The notes under the pieces: generated by a model
What the model saw: only the letters and a program-made list of their open reading frames with translations
Databases searched by the model: none
Told to the model about the DNA's origin: nothing
Shown here: one piece after another, positions 58,468-64,000 of the stretch
Layout of the letters: each line of letters starts with the position of its first letter
Position numbering within the stretch: the first letter of the stretch is position 1
Program-made: the position numbers and the translations under genes
Source: Alistipes sp.
GTDB lineage: Bacteria > Bacillota > Clostridia > Oscillospirales > Ruminococcaceae
DNA: 64,000 nt
Reading direction: 5' to 3'
Assembly (NCBI GenBank): GCA_023667265.1
Contig: JAMPAJ010000001.1
Coordinates: forward strand, 1,169,151-1,233,150

Positions 58468-60849
58468 TTACGACATTTTCGGAAGCGAGGTTATAACCTT
58501 CGCGTCATACTCCATGATTGCCAGAGAGTCAGCAGCAGTGAGTCCTACAGGTTCGTCAACATCTGCATTCTTCTTACCCTGATCAGTGAGCGAGTACTTA
58601 TCGCCATTTCCGATAACCTGGAGAATCAGCGTAGCATCGGCAATATCAATAATTCCGTCGCAGTTCGCATCGCCGTAAAGTGTGCCTTCGTCACCACCGC
58701 TTGTTGCAGGAGGAGTAGTTGTTGTAGGAGGTGCAGGCTCTACGCCGCTTCCGCCGAGGTCCGCGCTGGGAACAGCTGTTGTGCCGTCCGGCTCAGTTCC
58801 CCAAACCAGAATGTCATTGACATACATGGTGATGTGCTCGTTGAATGCAGACTCGTATTTCAGCTCATTCGGAGCGTCCTCAACACCTGCATAGGAGTAG
58901 TCATTCGTGGGATCCCAGCAATCACCCTTAGCAATGCTGTCGGGGATAGAAATTCTGAACTGAACCTCCGCACGATGTTCGCTCTGTCCGGTAGGCATGA
59001 TAGCTCTTCCGTCCTCGTACTGGATCTTTGCGTAGTAGGTATTTCCCGTAGGATCGCCCTCATACTTATAAGGTCCGCTGATTGTGGCATATCCGGCTTC
59101 ACCGGGAGTCTGGTACTGCTGAGACTTTATCTCGCAGACAATGTCGTCAACACTGTTTCCGGCAGCAAGAACCTCGGAAACGTCGAAATAATAGTTAAAG
59201 GAAACATTCTCCGCAACACGCGCCGGCCATGCAGTGTGATTCATCGCCCATACCTTTATCTCAGTGTGATGGCTGCCCTTGTTGTTGAGACCTGCGCCAA
59301 TTTTCCACTCAGCCCACTTGGGAGTCTCCTGCGGAGGGAAGTCAGCAAGCGGCTTATCGCCTGTCTCAGCAATGAACGCGCAAAGTGCGGAAGTGAATCC
59401 TGCGTTATAGTCGATAGCGACCTCCGTATGCTCATAAGCTGCATTTTCATCCTTGAAAGAGCCATCCTGAGCAGGACCGCCCTCCAGCGCGCCATAGAGG
59501 ACATGAGCATATTCATACTGCCAACCGTCGTCTACTGCCGGAGCATCCTTGCCCAGCTCATTCCAGTGGTCGTCATGAACGCCGGAGCTTGTTCTATGAT
59601 GAACATTTACAGCGTTCTTCTCGCCCATTCCGATAACATAGCTGATACCGAGGTCATTGTCGCCGAAAGCGTAGTCGAACTGTTCCTTTGCCCAAGTATC
59701 GTACTTTGCAACAGCGGCAGCGTCGTCCTTAAGAATAGTATCTGTAGCCATTTTCGCCAGCATTACCGTATTAGCCATATGGCGCATCGAACCCCAGTTC
59801 ATCAGCCACGCATGACCGTCGGGAGTATACGTAACCTTCTTTCCATTGTAGCCTGTCGTCCAGTATTCAAGGTGATGCGTAACATGGTCGATCCACTCCT
59901 GCTTACCAGTATTCTGAGCATAGAGCAGAGCCGCCGCCTGTGAAACATCATCCCAGCAGAGACCCCATGTAAACTTTCTGTCTGTCGACTGATTTTCCAG
60001 AGCAAACATTGGTATATAGTCGCTCTCGCACTTATCCAGGTATGACTGATCGCCGGTCGCCATATAGAGGAAGTTTGCGGCAACCATAAGCTCGTCAAAC
60101 CAGTCGTCGTCGCTGCCTGACTGTGCGCAATTATAATAGCTCTTGGCAATACCCTGATCTGCATTGCTTCTTGTCTTATCCGCACGCTCGAAAAGGCTCT
60201 TCGCCTGTTCAAGATACTTCGCAGCAGTTTCCGGCTCTTCGTCCTTGAGAATAAGCGCGCCTACCGCCAGAGCCGAAGCCATGTCAGCAACTACTGTAGT
60301 AGCGTCGATCTCATCATAAGGTCTCGATTCCTCGCCAGATTTCAAGGTAAACTTTCTCATGTAAACCTCGCAGCTTCCCCACCATACGTGGTCAAAACCG
60401 TCTTCGCCGATAGTTCCGATGACCTTGTCCCCGAGATCGCACTGCGAAACATAATCCAGACCCCATTTCAGGTTTCTGAGATAGTTGTCGTAAAGTCCGG
60501 CTTCCTTGACAGCATCCTTATAGGAATAGAGTCCCCAGCCGAGAACCCACGCAGAATAAGCATTTGTCAGCGTGAATTTCAAGTGATCTCCAGCATCGAA
60601 CCAACCGCCGTCAACAATATCCGCAGGAGTGCCGTCCTCCTTTAGCATAGAATCCGCTCTCCAGGAAACGGAGTTCCACTCAGGAAGCGTACCAGCCTGC
60701 TGCACCTCATAGAAAAAGAGCGATTTCTGTAAAGCCTCAGCATAGTTAACGTCCACTTCGGCAGACGACTGAGCCATAGGCAGAGCGGTGAGCATAGACG
60801 CCGACACTACAGCAGCTGAAAGCGCCGCCGTCATCTTTTTTAAGTTCAT
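58468..60849 (-). CDS. Secreted GH9 cellulase with CBM3c-like module and dockerin
   Basis: Probably a processive endoglucanase. The 793-residue product has a signal peptide (1-30), a GH9 catalytic domain directly after it (about 35-475) with GGWFDAGDHLKFTL (81-94), NVHHRTSSG and a Glu in EVAIDYNAGFTSALC, then a CBM3c-like module (about 485-660) starting EWKIGAGLNNKGSHHTEIKV, a Thr/Pro linker and a dockerin (about 724-793) with GDANCDGIIDIADATLIL. GH9-CBM3c is the layout of processive endoglucanases. ATG 60849 has GGAGGG upstream. The dockerin closely resembles that of the next gene, implying the same cohesin partner. Confidence 0.95.
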   Translation of the reverse strand: MNLKKMTAALSAAVVSASMLTALPMAQSSAEVDVNYAEALQKSLFFYEVQQAGTLPEWNSVSWRADSMLKEDGTPADIVDGGWFDAGDHLKFTLTNAYSAWVLGWGLYSYKDAVKEAGLYDNYLRNLKWGLDYVSQCDLGDKVIGTIGEDGFDHVWWGSCEVYMRKFTLKSGEESRPYDEIDATTVVADMASALAVGALILKDEEPETAAKYLEQAKSLFERADKTRSNADQGIAKSYYNCAQSGSDDDWFDELMVAANFLYMATGDQSYLDKCESDYIPMFALENQSTDRKFTWGLCWDDVSQAAALLYAQNTGKQEWIDHVTHHLEYWTTGYNGKKVTYTPDGHAWLMNWGSMRHMANTVMLAKMATDTILKDDAAAVAKYDTWAKEQFDYAFGDNDLGISYVIGMGEKNAVNVHHRTSSGVHDDHWNELGKDAPAVDDGWQYEYAHVLYGALEGGPAQDGSFKDENAAYEHTEVAIDYNAGFTSALCAFIAETGDKPLADFPPQETPKWAEWKIGAGLNNKGSHHTEIKVWAMNHTAWPARVAENVSFNYYFDVSEVLAAGNSVDDIVCEIKSQQYQTPGEAGYATISGPYKYEGDPTGNTYYAKIQYEDGRAIMPTGQSEHRAEVQFRISIPDSIAKGDCWDPTNDYSYAGVEDAPNELKYESAFNEHITMYVNDILVWGTEPDGTTAVPSADLGGSGVEPAPPTTTTPPATSGGDEGTLYGDANCDGIIDIADATLILQVIGNGDKYSLTDQGKKNADVDEPVGLTAADSLAIMEYDAKVITSLPKMS

Positions 60850-60915
60850 GTTAATTCCCTCCAATCAGAAGCATATGCCTTTATATTATCCTGCATTGCC
60901 TCCACTTATAATTTA

Positions 60916-60944
60916 ACTATACACTATTATTTCCGATTTGTCAA
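60916..60944 (-). promoter_or_regulatory. Promoter of the second GH9 gene
   Basis: On the minus strand consensus TTGACA (60939-60944), 17-bp spacer and TATAGT (60916-60921), about 65 bp before the start codon. Confidence 0.82.
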
Positions 60945-60960
60945 GCATATTCGCAAAAAA

Positions 60961-60982
60961 AGCCGCACCCGAAGGCACGGCT
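60961..60982 (-). terminator. Terminator after ispH/rpsA
   Basis: Nine-position stem AGCCGTGCC/GGTGCGGCT (two G-U pairs) with a TTCG loop, followed on the minus strand by a run of T ending in GCG. It lies 19 bp past the stop codon. Confidence 0.85.
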
Positions 60983-61000
60983 TTTTATTGATAAGACAAA

Positions 61001-62959
61001 TTATTCCTCGTCCTCGGCCTCGTCGCTGTCCTCAGAGATAGCGCGCATGGAGATGCTGATTCTCTTTGAGTCCTCGTCGATGTCGATGATTTTTACATCT
61101 ACAGCGTCGCCAACAGAAAGAATATCCTTGACATTCTCAACCTTCTTGTCAGCGATCTGTGAAATGTGGATAAGACCGTCAACTCCGTCGATGATCGAAG
61201 CAAAAGCGCCAAAGCTTGTTACAGAAACGATAGTAGCGTTAACTACGTCGCCAACACTGTACTCAGCCAGGAACTTATCCCAAGGATTGTCCTCAGCCTT
61301 TCTGTAGCCGAGAGAGATCCTGTTATTCTCAGGATCCAGATCCTTGATGTAAACCTCAAGAGTATCGCCAACGGAAACTGCCTCGCTGGGGTGCTTGATG
61401 CGCTTCCATGAAAGCTCGGAAATGTGGACCATTCCGTCGATTCCGCCAAGGTCAACGAATGCGCCGAAGCTCGTGAGGGACTTTACCTTGCCGACATATG
61501 TCTTGCCGACCTCAGCCTCAGCCCAGAACTTAGCCTTTGCCTCTTCCTTCTTGGCGTTCTCAACAGCCTTGATAGAACCGATAGCTCTCTTTCTGCCGCC
61601 CTCGTCTACCTCGATGATCTTGAACTGTACCTTCTGCTTATACAGCTGCTCAAGATCAGCATTTCTCGGCAGACCTGTCTGTGAAGCGGGGATGAAAATT
61701 CTTACGCCAAGGTAAACGAGAGTAACGCCCTTGTTTACGATACGGTTTACAGTACCCTCGAGAACCGTGCCCTCTTCCTTAGCCTTTACAACAGTGTCAT
61801 AGCCAGCCTGCTCGTCAACCTTTCTCTTGGAAAGAGCAACAGTGCCGTCCGCGTCGTTCACCTTAACGACGATAAGGTCGATCTCGTCGCCGACTGCAAC
61901 GATATCCTCGGGCTTCTTTGTAGAATCGTCTGTAAGATCCTCCAGCTTTACGTAGCCCGTGTGCTTTGTTCCGAGATCTACAGTGATCTCAGCGTTGTCC
62001 ACACCGACAACTACGCCCTTAACCTTCTCTCCTGTATGTATTTTTTTGAATGACTGATCGAGAGCCTCTGCAAAGTCGATCTCCTCATCCTGATTTGCTG
62101 TGAGATTAATATTCTCTGTCATAGTGGTTTGTACCTCCTTGATTATATATGCCGGCGTTGATGCCCCGGCTGTTATGCCGATTTTGCCGGCACAGGGCAG
62201 CTTCAAAGATGTCAGCTCTTCCGAATTTTCTATGTGATACGTTCTGCAATACCGGCTGCACACCTCGTACAGCTTCACTGTATTTGAGCTGTGCTTTCCG
62301 CCGATAACGAGCATGACGTCGGAATTTTTTGCAAGCTCTGCCGCATCCGACTGTCTTGTGTCGGTTGCACTGCAAATTGTATCGAATATAACAATATCGG
62401 GATCGTCCTTAGGAATCACCTTCAAACACTCTTCCCATACTACTATATTATACGTCGTTTGAGCCACAAATGCAAGCTTTTTTCCCAAAAAATTTTGATT
62501 TTTTTCAAAAATCGCTTTTAGCTCAAAATTATCCTTAAAAACGATAAAATTTTGTTCACAATGACCGATGATTCCTTGAACTTCAGGATGGTTCACGTCA
62601 CCAGCTATCAGGATCAGATAACCCTCTTTTGTCTTTTCATCAACGATCTTGTGTATCTTAGCCACAAAAGGACAGGTAGCGTCAAGCATACGGCAGCCCT
62701 TTGCTTCAATTTTATCATAGACACCCCTGCCTATGCCGTGAGAGCGGATAACCACAGTCTCCTCCGTAAGAAGCTCGTCAACGTCCTCGATGACCCTTGC
62801 CCCGCGCGCTTTCATGTCATTGACAACGTCGGTGTTGTGTATGATAGGTCCAAGAGTCGCCACGCTCTGGTTATGCTCTAATTCATTATACACCATTTTT
62901 ACAGCTCTGTCAACCCCAAAGCAAAATCCTGCTGATTTTGCCACAGTAACACTATTCAT
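61001..62959 (-). CDS. Fusion of IspH (HMBPP reductase) and ribosomal protein S1
   Basis: The first half (about 1-285) is 4-hydroxy-3-methylbut-2-enyl diphosphate reductase, the last step of the MEP isoprenoid pathway, with iron-sulfur cysteines in AGFCFGVDRA, DATCPFV and DTICSATDTRQ. The second half (about 290-652) is S1-like with four S1 RNA-binding domains, for example GEKVKGVVVGVDNAEI, SFGAFVDLGGIDGMVHIS and SFGAFASIIDGVDGLIHIS. The 652-residue fusion is a known arrangement in clostridia. ATG 62959 overlaps the plsC stop and has GGAGG upstream. It follows cmk and plsC. Confidence 0.95.
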   Translation of the reverse strand: MNSVTVAKSAGFCFGVDRAVKMVYNELEHNQSVATLGPIIHNTDVVNDMKARGARVIEDVDELLTEETVVIRSHGIGRGVYDKIEAKGCRMLDATCPFVAKIHKIVDEKTKEGYLILIAGDVNHPEVQGIIGHCEQNFIVFKDNFELKAIFEKNQNFLGKKLAFVAQTTYNIVVWEECLKVIPKDDPDIVIFDTICSATDTRQSDAAELAKNSDVMLVIGGKHSSNTVKLYEVCSRYCRTYHIENSEELTSLKLPCAGKIGITAGASTPAYIIKEVQTTMTENINLTANQDEEIDFAEALDQSFKKIHTGEKVKGVVVGVDNAEITVDLGTKHTGYVKLEDLTDDSTKKPEDIVAVGDEIDLIVVKVNDADGTVALSKRKVDEQAGYDTVVKAKEEGTVLEGTVNRIVNKGVTLVYLGVRIFIPASQTGLPRNADLEQLYKQKVQFKIIEVDEGGRKRAIGSIKAVENAKKEEAKAKFWAEAEVGKTYVGKVKSLTSFGAFVDLGGIDGMVHISELSWKRIKHPSEAVSVGDTLEVYIKDLDPENNRISLGYRKAEDNPWDKFLAEYSVGDVVNATIVSVTSFGAFASIIDGVDGLIHISQIADKKVENVKDILSVGDAVDVKIIDIDEDSKRISISMRAISEDSDEAEDEE

Positions 62960-63584
62960 TTTTCTCCTCCACGGCTGCTCCGACAACCTCCGGTTCGCCC
63001 TCGACAAGCCGCTTTATCTCTTCCATATATTTGTTTTTCAGCTTTACAAGCTGCCTGGGATTCGGATTTTCCGGGTCGTCAACATAGTCAGCCGGAAAAA
63101 TCGGCTCGCCGTACTTCACCGTGACTCTTGTGCGGAATTTCAGCTTTTCGCCGAAAACGACTCCCACCGGAATTATAGCCTTTCCCGACCTTACGGAAAT
63201 AACAGCCGCTCCGGAATGACCGCGATGCACCTTGCCGTCCTTTGACCGCGTGCCCTCCGGAAAGATCATTAGACTTCTGCCGTTTTCAAGCCGCTCAACA
63301 GCCGTATCAAGCACCGTCGCATCGCCCTTTCCCCGTGAGACCGGAAATGCTCCGAGAGACCGGATGAGCCAGGCGAAAAGCTTGTTTTTGAAAAGCTCCT
63401 CTTTAGCCATAAATGCGTACTTTCCCCTCGCTCCGCAGCCAACAAGTGGAGGATCGGCATTTGTGCGGTGATTCGAGGCGTAGATGACCTGCTCCTTTTT
63501 TGGGATATTCTCCCTGCCCTGGAATCTCAGGCGAAAGGAGATGTGAAAAGCTATCCACACCAATATTTTTGCCACGTAATACAT
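62952..63584 (-). CDS. plsC: 1-acyl-sn-glycerol-3-phosphate acyltransferase
   Basis: Makes phosphatidic acid at the membrane. The 210-residue product has the HX4D motif NHRTNADP, FPVSRG and FPEGTRSKDGK, the PlsC catalytic and substrate blocks. ATG 63584 follows AGGTG by 6 nt; the GTG at 63593 overlaps that site. Between cmk and ispH/rpsA, the common clostridial order. Confidence 0.94.
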   Translation of the reverse strand: MYYVAKILVWIAFHISFRLRFQGRENIPKKEQVIYASNHRTNADPPLVGCGARGKYAFMAKEELFKNKLFAWLIRSLGAFPVSRGKGDATVLDTAVERLENGRSLMIFPEGTRSKDGKVHRGHSGAAVISVRSGKAIIPVGVVFGEKLKFRTRVTVKYGEPIFPADYVDDPENPNPRQLVKLKNKYMEEIKRLVEGEPEVVGAAVEEKNE

Positions 63585-63596
63585 ATATATCACCTA

Positions 63597-64000
63597 CTAT
63601 ATCCGTTCGCGGATAATTCTTGCTATTTCAGCCACAGCCTCGTCCAGGGACAGATTTGTGGAATCCACCAACACCGCGTCATCAGCCTGCTTCAGAGGAG
63701 CTGTCTCGCGATGCATATCCTGGTAGTCGCGCTTGATTATGTCGTCCAGTATTTCCTGATAAGTCGGACAGCCGGGCTTCTCCGAAAGCTCCTTATAGCG
63801 CCGTGAAGCCCTCTCCTCTGCGGAAGCCGTCAGGAAGATCTTAACATCTGCATCCGGAAGCACCACAGTGCCTATGTCTCTTCCGTCCATTATCACATTA
63901 TTTTCTCTCGCAAGCTTCTGCTGCAGATCGAAAAGCCGTGCCCTTACCGCAGGGACAGCAGAGGTCTTTGAAGCCGCCATGGAGATCTCGGGAGTTCTGA
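63597..64000 (-). CDS. cmk: Cytidylate kinase (5' end outside window)
   Basis: Phosphorylates CMP and dCMP. The C-terminal 133 residues are visible: RTPEIS, KTSAVPAVRARLFDLQQ, DGRDIGTVVLPDADVKIFL, ASRRYKEL and the last block DSTNLSLDEAV, all in family order. The P-loop lies beyond the right edge. Stop is 12 bp before the plsC start. Confidence 0.95.
   Translation of the reverse strand, partial: RTPEISMAASKTSAVPAVRARLFDLQQKLARENNVIMDGRDIGTVVLPDADVKIFLTASAEERASRRYKELSEKPGCPTYQEILDDIIKRDYQDMHRETAPLKQADDAVLVDSTNLSLDEAVAEIARIIRERI

Noticed and set aside
57029-59943. Open frames of 380 and 513 codons on the plus strand opposite the GH9 genes
   Set aside because: Same reason: fully antisense to well-supported cellulase genes, with no promoter or ribosome site.
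1-64000. CRISPR arrays, defence islands, prophage or insertion sequences
   Set aside because: No regular direct-repeat arrays, transposase, integrase, phage structural or known anti-phage gene was seen on either strand; gene order is that of housekeeping DNA.

Overview
The window is a chromosomal segment of roughly even base composition from a cellulolytic Firmicute (Clostridia, Oscillospiraceae). The best fit is a cellulosome-type Ruminococcus. The reasons are two neighbouring GH9 cellulases with C-terminal dockerins, an IspH-S1 fusion gene, low-GC Gram-positive gene orders (mraZ-rsmH-ftsL-pbp-murE-mraY, rpmG-secE-nusG-rplK-rplA, yicC-remA-gmk-rpoZ-priA-def-fmt-rsmB-rlmN-prpC-prkC-rsgA-thiN, cmk-plsC-ispH/rpsA) and strong AGGAGG-type ribosome sites. 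The species cannot be fixed from the sequence alone. No tRNA, rRNA, CRISPR array, transposase or phage gene was found.

Layout. 1-7.1 kb (minus): start of the division and cell wall (dcw) cluster, mraZ to mraY, with mraY cut by the left edge. 7.3-11.1 kb (minus): an operon of two class B sortases and a SpoIID-like protein whose conserved blocks are in permuted order. 11.3-13.7 kb (minus): nifS-thiI sulfur transfer genes. 13.8-16.2 kb (minus): rpmG-secE-nusG-rplK-rplA, with similar foldable leaders before rplK and rplA. 16.5-24.2 kb (plus): a glutamine synthetase-like protein lacking several metal ligands, an ANTAR regulator, a GH3 glycosidase with an inserted beta-trefoil-like domain, a YfhO membrane protein and a NUDIX hydrolase. 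24.4-33.7 kb (plus): murC, zapA, a U32 protein, dut, DUF4321 and mreBCD-PBP2, a cell-shape and wall cluster. 33.7-40.3 kb (minus): a DUF4190 repeat protein, a TtcA-like tRNA thiolase, an M23 protein, xylB, xylA and an unknown membrane protein. 40.5 kb (plus): a VanZ-like gene. 41.3-54.9 kb (minus): the long housekeeping and Ser/Thr kinase operon. 55.0-60.9 kb (minus): the two GH9 dockerin cellulases. 61.0-64 kb (minus): ispH/rpsA, plsC and cmk (cut by the right edge).

How the genes fit together. Much of the window serves peptidoglycan synthesis and its control: lipid I and precursor synthesis (murC, murE, mraY), septal and elongation transpeptidases, MreBCD, and a PASTA kinase/phosphatase pair. 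The second theme is plant polysaccharide use: cellulases secreted with dockerins, a GH3 enzyme of the xylosidase/glucosidase type, and xylose isomerase plus xylulokinase. No clear defence or mobile system is present. The observations most worth a second look are the permuted SpoIID protein, the degenerate glutamine synthetase beside an ANTAR gene, four 16-residue aromatic repeats at the end of the PASTA kinase, the paired rplK/rplA leaders, a three-copy dispersed repeat, and mutually exclusive hairpins between ftsL and the PBP gene.
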